Position numbers and translations under genes: made by a program. A stretch of 43,909 nt of DNA, from NCBI GenBank assembly GCA_937919655.1, contig CALFPJ010000075.1, positions 1-43,909 of the forward strand. Direction: 5' to 3'. Shown one piece after another: positions 37,140 through 43,909 of the stretch (positions are counted from its first letter, which is position 1; each line of letters starts with the position of its first letter). This DNA comes from an uncultured Gemmatimonadales bacterium (lineage in GTDB: Bacteria > Gemmatimonadota > Gemmatimonadetes > Longimicrobiales > Gaopeijiaceae). The notes below the pieces were generated by a model. The model was not told the DNA's origin, ran no database searches, and was given only the letters and a program-made list of their open reading frames with translations.

Positions 37140-38098
37140 TGCGGACTGGCGGCATTCTCCTCGGCGTCCCTCTGCTACTTGCGCTGGTCTCGGGCCCAGC
37201 GGAAGCGCAGGGCATCGACGTGCTGGTTCAACGGTGTGTGGACTCTGGCTCGAGTCCTTCGGGGTGCGCCGAAGCCGCGGCCACATCTCGAGCGCTCCTT
37301 GGACAATTAGGCCTCTTAGCAAGCCTTGGGGCACCCGTACCTGGGGCCACGTCTGCCTTGGGACGTCGCCTCGAGAGGACGCCCCGAGTCGCCCTGAGCA
37401 CGCGCCTGGGCGGGGTACAACTCCGCCTGCCTGACCTGACCGACAGGGGGAATGCCTCCGCCAGAGTTTTGAAGATTTTTGTACCTACCTGGCACGGAAG
37501 CATCACCGTCGGGGTCTTCGACGGATTCAGGGTCATGCCAACAGTTGGGGGCTTTTTGTCCCTGGACATCATCGGCCAAACCAGCGCGACGTTTTTGCCG
37601 ACGGCTGAGGGCTTCGACGGCAAGCTCGGAAGCCTGTCACTCGGCGCTCGGGTCGGGATCCTCCGGGAATCATTCACCCTTCCCGGCGTCACGCTGTCCG
37701 TGCAGAAGCACCTTATGGGTGGGGTCCGCCTTGCCGATGCCACCTTGGGGGATCGGGCGCAGGTAGAGATAGAACCCGCGACTACATCGTATCGCCTGAC
37801 GGTCGGGAAGGACCTGTTGTCCGTTGGCCTGCTCGTGGGCATTGGGTGGGACGCCTACTCGGCCAGCACCACCCTCATCACTCACGCCGCCGCAGGCCTA
37901 TTGGCCTCGACCTCCGAACTCGAGGCGAGTCGCAAGCTGATGTTCGGTGGCGCCTCGCTCAGCTTCCTCGTGCTGCAACTTTCACTTGAAGCCGGTTGGG
38001 CCGAGGGATTTTCATCGGTTCCTGGGTATACAGGAGCACCCTTTGACGTTTCCAAGGGATCGATCTTCGGTAGCCTCTCTGCACGCTTGACGATCTGA
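37139..38098 (+). CDS. Unknown secreted protein, probably outer-membrane beta-barrel-like
   Basis: I do not recognise a named family. The 319-residue product has a clear signal peptide (ILLGVPLLLALVSGPAEA, cleavage after about residue 23). Two cysteines follow early in the mature part (QRCVDSGSSPSGCAEAA). The rest alternates hydrophobic and polar residues in short strands rich in Gly, Ser and Thr, with a strand-like C-terminus (SIFGSLSARLTI). This is the texture of outer-membrane barrels in related genomes. It overlaps the purM stop by one base and ends two bases before ribD, so it is embedded in a purine/riboflavin operon. Confidence 0.7.
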   Translation: MRTGGILLGVPLLLALVSGPAEAQGIDVLVQRCVDSGSSPSGCAEAAATSRALLGQLGLLASLGAPVPGATSALGRRLERTPRVALSTRLGGVQLRLPDLTDRGNASARVLKIFVPTWHGSITVGVFDGFRVMPTVGGFLSLDIIGQTSATFLPTAEGFDGKLGSLSLGARVGILRESFTLPGVTLSVQKHLMGGVRLADATLGDRAQVEIEPATTSYRLTVGKDLLSVGLLVGIGWDAYSASTTLITHAAAGLLASTSELEASRKLMFGGASLSFLVLQLSLEAGWAEGFSSVPGYTGAPFDVSKGSIFGSLSARLTI

Positions 38099-38100
38099 TC

Positions 38101-39219
38101 ATGGACCTCGACTCACTCACCCGTGAGGATCACGCCCATCTCGATTGGGCGCGAAAACTCGCTCGCCGTGGATGGGGGCGAGTGCATCCGAATCCGCTCG
38201 TGGGTTGCGTCATCGTCCGTGACGGCCGCGTCGTCGGAGACGGATACCATCGCGAGTTTGGCGGGCCTCACGCTGAGATCGTGGCGCTCGAGGCTGCCCG
38301 TTCACAGGCGGAAGGCGCGACGGCTTACGTCAGCCTCGAACCGTGCAACCACGAGGGCAAGACACCAGCGTGCTCCGAGGCCCTCCTACGAGGCGGCGTG
38401 CGGCGCGTCGTCTACGGAGTGTCCGAGCCAGGCGAGGCAGAGGGCGGCGGCAGCAAGACCCTCCGGGAGGGTGGGGTTTCGGTCATCGGGCCAGTTTGGG
38501 ACTCCGCCGTGGGTCGGGCGGAGAACCCGGCGTTCTTTTACAGCCGGGGTCACGACACGCCCTACGTGGCGATCAAGCTCTCCATGAGCATGGACGCAAA
38601 GATCGCTGCCGCCCCAGGACAACATACGCGCATCACCGGGCTCGAGGCCGAACGGGAAGTTCACCGACTACGTTCGGGATTTGCGGGTGTACTTGTGGGT
38701 GCCGGCACGGTCCGCAGTGACAACCCGCGCCTCACGGTGCGCATGGTCCCTCCGGGGCGCACTACCGTACGCCGCCTCATCCTGGACCCGCGGGCGGAAC
38801 TCCCGGCAGACGCAGCGCTTCTCGAAGACGCGGGAACGGTGCCTGTTCACGTGTTCACTCGCCAAGACACCTCGGAAAGTGCGATCGAGCGCCTCGAAGC
38901 GGTCGGCGCACATGTGCATCCAGTGGCAACCGAGTCGGAGGGAACCCTGGACCTCGGGGCCGTCCTTCAGGTTGCCGGAGAGATCGGCATCGAATCGATC
39001 CTTTGCGAAGGCGGCGCGCGTCTGGCGGGCAACCTTCTACGCCAGCGACTGGCGCAACGCCTCTATCTGTTCGTTGCGCCCATGACGCTCGGGGCGAAGG
39101 GTGTACCGGCCTTCCCCGACGGAGGGGGTCCGTTGACTTGGCAAGACTTCTCTCCGGCGTTCCCCCCCGAACTGCATGGACGAGATACCCTCATGGTCCT
39201 CGACCGAGACGCGAACTGA
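38101..39219 (+). CDS. ribD: Bifunctional riboflavin deaminase/reductase RibD
   Basis: The 372-residue enzyme performs the second and third steps of riboflavin synthesis. The N-terminal deaminase domain (about 1-145) has the zinc site HAEIVALEAA and EPCNHEGKTPACSEALL. The C-terminal reductase domain (about 150-370) has YVAIKLSMSMDAKIAA, VLVGAGTVRSDNPRLTVR and ILCEGGARLAGNLL for NADPH and substrate. Full length. The stop overlaps the ribE ATG (TGATG). No FMN riboswitch can be seen upstream; expression seems to depend on the purM-linked transcript. Confidence 0.95.
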   Translation: MDLDSLTREDHAHLDWARKLARRGWGRVHPNPLVGCVIVRDGRVVGDGYHREFGGPHAEIVALEAARSQAEGATAYVSLEPCNHEGKTPACSEALLRGGVRRVVYGVSEPGEAEGGGSKTLREGGVSVIGPVWDSAVGRAENPAFFYSRGHDTPYVAIKLSMSMDAKIAAAPGQHTRITGLEAEREVHRLRSGFAGVLVGAGTVRSDNPRLTVRMVPPGRTTVRRLILDPRAELPADAALLEDAGTVPVHVFTRQDTSESAIERLEAVGAHVHPVATESEGTLDLGAVLQVAGEIGIESILCEGGARLAGNLLRQRLAQRLYLFVAPMTLGAKGVPAFPDGGGPLTWQDFSPAFPPELHGRDTLMVLDRDAN

Positions 39220-39833
39220 TGTTCACAGGAATCGTCGAGTGTGTCGGTAGAATCGTCGAAATTGAAGACATGCAGACGACACGCAACTTCGTGATTCGTG
39301 CTCAGGACATCGCGCCGACACTGAAGGTCGGAGATTCGGTGTCCGTTGACGGGGCCTGCCTGACGGCGATCACAGTTGGCGTGGACACTTTTTCTGTGGA
39401 CGTCATCGGCCCGACCCTTGATCGCACAATCGCCGCGTCCTATAAGCCTGGCTGCGGCGTAAACCTGGAGCGGGCGATGCGACTGGGTGAGCGCATCGAC
39501 GGTCACCTTGTGCAGGGACACGTGGACTGTGTCGGCACGCTCAGGTCTTCGCGTCAGGACGGCGAGTTCTGGCTTATGGACTTCGCTGTCCCCGAAGCTG
39601 TCCTCGGGGTCACCGTAGAGCATGGATCCATCACGCTCAATGGGGTAAGCCTCACCGTGAGTGACCTCCCCGGGCCTGGGTTATGCCGGATCGGAGTGAT
39701 TCCCTTCACGCATGAACACACCAACCTCGGGACCCTCGAAGTGGGTGAACACGTCAACATCGAAGGGGACATGATCGGTAAATACGTCGCAAAGATCCTC
39801 GCTAATCGCGCGGATCATAGAGAGAGGCCATGA
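39219..39833 (+). CDS. ribE: Riboflavin synthase alpha subunit
   Basis: The 204-residue enzyme dismutates two lumazine molecules into riboflavin and the pyrimidine precursor. Two homologous lumazine-binding barrels are visible. The first begins MFTGIVECVGRIVEIED and contains DSVSVDGACLTAI. The second begins near residue 98 (GHLVQGHVDCVGTL) and contains SITLNGVSLTVSDL. HTNLGTLEVGEHVNIEGDMIGKY-type residues close the protein. The ATG overlaps the ribD stop by one base and the stop overlaps ribBA by four (ATGA). Some schemes call this gene ribC. Confidence 0.95.
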   Translation: MFTGIVECVGRIVEIEDMQTTRNFVIRAQDIAPTLKVGDSVSVDGACLTAITVGVDTFSVDVIGPTLDRTIAASYKPGCGVNLERAMRLGERIDGHLVQGHVDCVGTLRSSRQDGEFWLMDFAVPEAVLGVTVEHGSITLNGVSLTVSDLPGPGLCRIGVIPFTHEHTNLGTLEVGEHVNIEGDMIGKYVAKILANRADHRERP

Positions 39834-41029
39834 AGTTCGACCGCGTAGAAGACGCCATTGAAGAGATCCGGCAAGGTCGGATGATCATCGTGGCCGACGA
39901 CGAAGATCGCGAAAACGAAGGCGACCTTGTCATGGCAGCCGACAAGGTGACTCCTGAGCACGTGAACTTTATGGTGAAGCACGGGCGCGGTCTGATCTGC
40001 GTTACGCTCACCCCAGAGGACGCTGACCGGCTCGAGTTACCCCCCATGACGGAGCGGAACACCGATCCCCACGGGACTGCGTTCACGGTCGCTGTCGACG
40101 CTCACGAGCGTTTCGGGGTGACCACAGGGATCAGCGCACACGATCGTGCCAAGACGATCTCGGTCCTTGCCGATCCCAAGACCGTGCCGACCGACCTTCG
40201 CAGACCGGGGCACATGTTTCCACTTCGTTCGAAGCCGGGTGGAGTCTTGCGGCGCGTTGGACAGACGGAAGCATCTGTGGACCTCGCCCGACTGGCTGGG
40301 CTTTCCCCCGTCGGCGTTATTTGTGAGATCCTGGACGACGACGGCTCCATGGCCCGGCGCCCGAAGCTCGAACAGTTCGCGAAGGAGTACGACCTAAAAT
40401 TCATCACCGTGGCGCAACTCGTGGCCTATCGGCTCACGCGGACACGCATCATCGAGCGCATCGCGAACGTGAAGATGCCCACCCGTTTCGGTGACTTCAC
40501 TGTGATCGCGTACGAGAGTGTGATGGACAACCGTGAACACATTGCACTTATCAAGGGTGACCTTGAAAAGAAGGGCAATGTGCTCGTGCGCATGCACTCC
40601 GAGTGTATGACCGGCGACGTCTTCGGGTCCCTGCGTTGTGACTGCGGGGAACAGCTCGCGGCGGCGCTTCAGCAGATTGAAGAAGAAGGCCAGGGGGCAG
40701 TGATTTACCTTCGCCAAGAGGGGCGAGGGATCGGTCTCGCCAACAAGCTCAGGGCGTACGAGTTGCAAGACCAGGGACTCGACACGGTCGAGGCAAATCA
40801 GAAGCTTGGCTTCAAACCCGATCTTCGGGACTATGGCATCGGGGCGCAGATCCTACTGGACCTGGGACTGACGTCCATTCGACTGATGACCAACAACCCG
40901 CGCAAGATCGTTGGCTTGGACGGTTATGACATCGAGATCACTGGAGTCGAGCCGTTACGCATCCAGCCAGGGGAACACAACGAGAAATACCTCGACACGA
41001 AGCGTAGCAAGCTGGGGCACCTCCTTTGA
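39830..41029 (+). CDS. ribBA: Bifunctional DHBP synthase / GTP cyclohydrolase II
   Basis: The 399-residue fusion supplies both riboflavin precursors. The N-terminal domain (about 1-205) makes dihydroxybutanone phosphate from ribulose-5-phosphate, with DDEDRENEGDLVMAAD and RPGHMFPLRSKPGGVLRRVG. The C-terminal domain (about 206-399) opens GTP. Its zinc cysteines are in RMHSECMTGDVFGSLRCDCG, catalytic RQEGRGIGLANKLRAYELQD follows, and MTNNPRKIVGLDGYDIEI contacts substrate. Both active sites look intact. It overlaps ribE by ATGA and ribH by TTGA. Confidence 0.96.
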   Translation: MKFDRVEDAIEEIRQGRMIIVADDEDRENEGDLVMAADKVTPEHVNFMVKHGRGLICVTLTPEDADRLELPPMTERNTDPHGTAFTVAVDAHERFGVTTGISAHDRAKTISVLADPKTVPTDLRRPGHMFPLRSKPGGVLRRVGQTEASVDLARLAGLSPVGVICEILDDDGSMARRPKLEQFAKEYDLKFITVAQLVAYRLTRTRIIERIANVKMPTRFGDFTVIAYESVMDNREHIALIKGDLEKKGNVLVRMHSECMTGDVFGSLRCDCGEQLAAALQQIEEEGQGAVIYLRQEGRGIGLANKLRAYELQDQGLDTVEANQKLGFKPDLRDYGIGAQILLDLGLTSIRLMTNNPRKIVGLDGYDIEITGVEPLRIQPGEHNEKYLDTKRSKLGHLL

Positions 41030-41517
41030 GTACGGAGGGATCCCCTATCGCCGAGTTGCGGGGAGGCTTTGACGCGACGGAGGGGCGTTTCGCGCTCCTG
41101 GTGAGCCGCTTCCACTCTGACGTCACGGACCGTCTTCTTGAGGGCGCGCGAGCATGCCTTCTTGAGCACGGTGCGGACGACACCCACATCGAGGTCGTCC
41201 GCGTGGCAGGGGCCTGGGAGCTGCCCCAGCTGGCTGCCCATGGGGTACGGCTCGGGCGGCATGAAGCGATCATCGCGCTCGGCTGCGTGATTCGCGGAGA
41301 AACTCCGCACTTCGAATACGTGTGTTCCGCAGCATCGAATGGCCTGGGCGCTGTGGCTCGAGAAGCTGCCATGCCTGTGCTCTTCGGCGTCCTTACCACC
41401 GACAACCACGCGCAGGCGTTGGCACGTGCGGGGCAGGGCAAGGACAACAAAGGCTACGAATGTGCGATGGCGGCGCTCGAAATGATTCAGGCCTTTCGGA
41501 AAATGGAGATCAGGTGA
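41026..41517 (+). CDS. ribH: 6,7-dimethyl-8-ribityllumazine synthase
   Basis: The 163-residue enzyme condenses the two precursors made by RibD/RibBA products into lumazine, usually as a pentameric or icosahedral shell. LVSRFHSDVTDRLLEGA binds the substrate. VVRVAGAWELPQLA, ALGCVIRGETPHFEYVCSAA with the catalytic His, and FGVLTTDNHAQALARAG complete the site. The TTG start at 41026 overlaps the ribBA stop. The stop overlaps the nusB GTG, giving unbroken coupling through four rib genes into nusB. Confidence 0.95.
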   Translation: MSTEGSPIAELRGGFDATEGRFALLVSRFHSDVTDRLLEGARACLLEHGADDTHIEVVRVAGAWELPQLAAHGVRLGRHEAIIALGCVIRGETPHFEYVCSAASNGLGAVAREAAMPVLFGVLTTDNHAQALARAGQGKDNKGYECAMAALEMIQAFRKMEIR

Positions 41518-41966
41518 GGATCGACGAGACCATGAGCGCCAGGGACCGAATCGATCGCTCGCGCGCTCGCGCGTGGATCTTGCAGATTCACTATCGCTGG
41601 GAAAGCGGCGGCGAAGGAACCCTGCGAGATGCCCTTGTGGACACGACCGCGACGAGGCACATCGCAAAGCGGCGACTCCCCTACATCCGCGAAGTCCTGC
41701 AACTCATGGACGAGCACCGCGCGGAGGTGGACAGACGTCTGCAAGGCGCGCTGGACAACTGGCGGCTAGAGCGCCTGTCGTCCATGGACCGGGCAGTCCT
41801 TCGAATCGGGGCCGTCGAGCTGTTCTACGTGGAAGACGTGCCACCCAAAGTTTCCATCCAGGAGGCCATTCGTTTGGCCGAGGCCTATGGCGGCCCGGAC
41901 TCACCTCGCTTCGTAAACGGAGTGCTCGACGCCCTCTTCAAGGGACTCTCAGGACGGACTGGGTGA
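41514..41966 (+). CDS. nusB: Transcription antitermination protein NusB
   Basis: The 150-residue all-helical protein joins NusE on boxA RNA to support rRNA transcription. Family blocks are RSRARAWILQIHYRWE, a central ALDNWRLERLSSMDRAVLRIG and EAIRLAEAYGGPDSPRFVNGVLDAL. I chose GTG 41514, which shares GTGA with the ribH stop and has GGAG five bases upstream. ATG 41532 is possible but has no nearby ribosome site. The ribH-nusB neighbourhood is common across bacteria. Confidence 0.92.
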   Translation: MRIDETMSARDRIDRSRARAWILQIHYRWESGGEGTLRDALVDTTATRHIAKRRLPYIREVLQLMDEHRAEVDRRLQGALDNWRLERLSSMDRAVLRIGAVELFYVEDVPPKVSIQEAIRLAEAYGGPDSPRFVNGVLDALFKGLSGRTG

Positions 41967-42018
41967 GGCCAGACGGTCCGTCACGGGACTTCGCCCCTGC
42001 GGCCGGCAACAGTCTAGC

Positions 42019-43137
42019 ATGAACATCCTGGTCGTGAATTGGCTCGACAGAGAAAACCCTCAGGCGGGAGGAGCCGAAGAGCACCTCCATCAGACGTTTG
42101 GGCGTCTTGCCAGCAAGGGGCATTCGGTTACGCTGCTCTCGTCAGGCTTCCGTGATTGTGCGGCTCGCACGGAGTTGGACGGGATCGACGTGCACAGGGC
42201 AGGGAGTCGGTACACGTTCTCACTCGCGGCCCCCCGCTACTTTGCCTTCCATTTTGCCGATCGTCCGTTTGATGTTGTGGTCGAAGACGTCAACAAGGTG
42301 CCTCTGTTCACGCCGCACTGGACCCGCACGCCAGTCGCATTACTCGTGCATCACCTATTCGGTGCGACCGCATTCCTAGAAGCATCGTTTCCGTTGGCGG
42401 CGGCCACATGGATTCTGGAGCGACCCATTCCTAGGGTCTTCCATGGTGTCCCCACGGTGGCGGTCTCGGAAAGCACCAAGGCGGACCTTCTTAGACGCGG
42501 ACTGCGGACCGAGATCGAGGTCATCCCGAATGGGATCGACCTGACAGCCTATGCGCCAAGTCCTGACCACCCCAAAACCGCAGATCCCACACTCCTGTTC
42601 CTGGGTCGGGTGAAGAAGTACAAGCGGGTGGACCTCCTTTTGCGCGCGGTGGCGCGCCTGAAGAGCGACGGTCTTGTCGTCAGGTTCAGAGTCGCGGGAG
42701 CGGGGGACGCCAGGGCGGACCTCGAACGGCTCGCGACCGAACTCAACATCGTAGACCAGGTCGAGTTTCTCGGCTTTGTGGATGACGCGCTCAAGCTCGA
42801 GCTCTTGCGCACGTCTTGGGTGCACGGACTCACCTCTCCCAAAGAGGGATGGGGTATCTCGAACTTGGAGGCGGCGGCCTGCGGGACGCCATCCGTGTCT
42901 AGCGATTCACCGGGACTGAGGGAGTCTGTTCGGGACGGCGAAACTGGCCTTCTCACCCCTCACGGCGATGTCGCAGCGCTGGCCGGAGCGATCCGTGTTA
43001 TTGTGACCGATCCGGAGTTGCGCGCCCGCCTTGGAGATCATGCTCGTAGCTTCGCAGGATCCTACTCTTGGGACTCCTCAGCGGAGGCCATTGGGGCCTT
43101 TCTTGAGCGGGTGGTCGCGAGGTCGGACCCCGGCTAA
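42019..43137 (+). CDS. GT4-family glycosyltransferase
   Basis: The 372-residue protein is a GT-B fold retaining glycosyltransferase. The N-terminal acceptor domain begins NILVVNWLDRENPQAGGAEEHL with the Gly-rich loop. The C-terminal donor domain shows EVIPNGIDLTAYAP, LLFLGRVKKYKRVDLLLRAV, VEFLGFVDDALKLELL and SPKEGWGISNLEAAACGTP, the last carrying the E-x7-E donor-sugar motif. It probably acts at the cytoplasmic face on a lipid-linked or cell-surface glycan; donor and acceptor are unknown. It starts 52 bases after nusB and may be an independent or distal unit. Confidence 0.88.
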   Translation: MNILVVNWLDRENPQAGGAEEHLHQTFGRLASKGHSVTLLSSGFRDCAARTELDGIDVHRAGSRYTFSLAAPRYFAFHFADRPFDVVVEDVNKVPLFTPHWTRTPVALLVHHLFGATAFLEASFPLAAATWILERPIPRVFHGVPTVAVSESTKADLLRRGLRTEIEVIPNGIDLTAYAPSPDHPKTADPTLLFLGRVKKYKRVDLLLRAVARLKSDGLVVRFRVAGAGDARADLERLATELNIVDQVEFLGFVDDALKLELLRTSWVHGLTSPKEGWGISNLEAAACGTPSVSSDSPGLRESVRDGETGLLTPHGDVAALAGAIRVIVTDPELRARLGDHARSFAGSYSWDSSAEAIGAFLERVVARSDPG

Positions 43138-43184
43138 ATTCGTAGTAGGACCGTCCATCAATTGGCCACAGCTGGAGGTTTTTC

Positions 43185-43508
43185 TTGAGAGTCCAGATCG
43201 CGACCCGGCACTGCAAAATTTCAGACGAGGCGCTCCTGCGCACTACTGAGCAGATTGAGAAGCTCGAACGGTACGAACCTCTAATGAGCTCGGCCGAAGT
43301 AGTGTATTTCGAAGAAAAACACGCCAAGAACATCGAAGTCATTCTGCACATAAGCGGAACCGCCCCGATCGTTGGAGGTGGAGAGGGGACGGACTTTCGC
43401 ACCGCTTTGGACAGGGTGGTCGAGCGACTTGGGCGGATGCTGAAGAAGCAGCGTGGTCGTCGACTGGACCACCAGGCTCCTAAGCTCTCCGATGCTGCCC
43501 CGGAGTAG
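43185..43508 (+). CDS. hpf: Short ribosome hibernation-promoting factor (HPF/RaiA family)
   Basis: The 107-residue protein fits the short HPF/RaiA group, which binds the 30S decoding region and silences ribosomes under stress. The fold is read from MRVQIATRHCKISDEALLRT, a helix ending in EKLERYEPLM, then AEVVYFEEKHAKNIEVILHI and the second helix DFRTALDRVVERLGRMLKKQ. The long-form C-terminal dimerisation domain is absent. TTG 43185 is preceded by GGAGG six bases upstream, which decides the start. The stop TAG is directly followed, in the same frame, by the hprK reading frame. Confidence 0.83.
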   Translation: MRVQIATRHCKISDEALLRTTEQIEKLERYEPLMSSAEVVYFEEKHAKNIEVILHISGTAPIVGGGEGTDFRTALDRVVERLGRMLKKQRGRRLDHQAPKLSDAAPE

Positions 43509-43909
43509 TTGGTATATGAGTGGCTTCCCGGCGATGCCGCCTGCGAGGACTCCCTGATCGCTAAGAAGAGCGTCGGGATCGCCGAGATCCTAGAGGCGAA
43601 ACGCGAGACCCTCAGTCTTGAGGTTCTCACGGCAGACGTTCCTCTAGACCGCACAGCATCAGACCCTGACATCACGTCGCCTGGGTTGGCCCTGGCGGGG
43701 CACACGGCGCGTACCCCCAGAGGGCGGATGTGGGTCTTCGGCGAGACAGAGATGTCGTATTTGTCCGCCATGGACGAAGAAGACGCTCGCATCAGGCTAC
43801 GAGACCTGTTCGTTTTTGACGTGCCCGTCGTGTTTGTGACCAAGGGTCAGGCGGTCCCGGACTACTTCATCGCCGAAGCGCGGGCGGCCGGCGTGCCCGT
43901 CGTTCGCTC
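43509..43909 (+). CDS. hprK: HPr kinase/phosphorylase, N-terminal part (runs off the window)
   Basis: An open frame of 133 codons runs to the window edge. From about codon 24 it matches the HprK N-terminal domain: AEILEAKRETLSLEVLTADV, then DPDITSPGLALAGHTARTPRGR, WVFGETEMSYLSAMDEED, VPVVFVTKGQAVPDYF and ARAAGVPVV. HprK phosphorylates a serine of HPr; in non-Firmicutes it often regulates other PTS-linked processes. The P-loop kinase domain would lie beyond the window. The start is unsure: TTG 43509 follows the hpf stop directly with GGAG three bases before, while the first 23 codons are unlike HprK. Confidence 0.8.
   Translation, partial: MVYEWLPGDAACEDSLIAKKSVGIAEILEAKRETLSLEVLTADVPLDRTASDPDITSPGLALAGHTARTPRGRMWVFGETEMSYLSAMDEEDARIRLRDLFVFDVPVVFVTKGQAVPDYFIAEARAAGVPVVR

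Overview
The window is GC-rich and densely coded. It reads as chromosome from a Gram-negative-type bacterium, and Gemmatimonadota is my best guess. The guess rests on family content: a very long secreted Asp-box (VPS10/sortilin-like) protein, a secreted S9 peptidase, a twin-arginine class V aminotransferase, a TonB receptor, Ala/Glu-tailed ribosomal protein S1, and HPr kinase next to a hibernation factor. No rRNA or intact tRNA is present to settle the taxon.

Positions 1-2221 look like the right end of an integrated phage or phage-like element. They hold a phage terminase small-subunit-like gene (minus strand), an unrecognised 334-residue gene (plus strand), an 18-bp inverted repeat plus 10-bp direct repeats resembling integrase arm sites, and the 3' half of a tRNA-Leu(UAA) gene with no 5' half. 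That is the usual footprint of tRNA-targeted integration. A tandem 26-bp duplication follows.

Positions 2295-17168 are an accessory and envelope region. They hold a class I glutamine amidotransferase, msrPQ (periplasmic methionine sulfoxide repair), a MarC-family membrane protein, the 1074-residue Asp-box protein, a decayed patch (frameshifted and truncated GGDEF gene joined to a truncated Kelch gene), an ankyrin protein, a thioredoxin-fold protein, an S9 peptidase, a class V aminotransferase and a TonB-dependent receptor.

Positions 17181-25241 are mostly housekeeping: rnz, tyrA, aroA, cmk and rpsA, tightly packed on the plus strand, then a lipoprotein-like periplasmic binding protein.

Positions 25251-33037 hold a propionyl-CoA to succinyl-CoA module: carboxyltransferase, biotin carboxylase, biotin carrier protein and a methylmalonyl-CoA mutase catalytic chain without its B12 domain. 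A broken PDZ gene and an rlmD-like rRNA methyltransferase are interleaved.

Positions 33119-43909 hold fmdB-like, argS, a PfkB kinase and purM. They continue with an unknown secreted protein, the complete riboflavin pathway ribD-ribE-ribBA-ribH coupled to nusB, a GT4 glycosyltransferase, a short HPF/RaiA and the start of hprK, which runs off the window. Most joins in the purM-rib-nusB run are 1-4 bp stop/start overlaps, suggesting one translationally coupled operon.

Two genes carry apparent frameshifts at homopolymer runs (9112-9120 and 27636-27643). These may be real decay or sequencing error.
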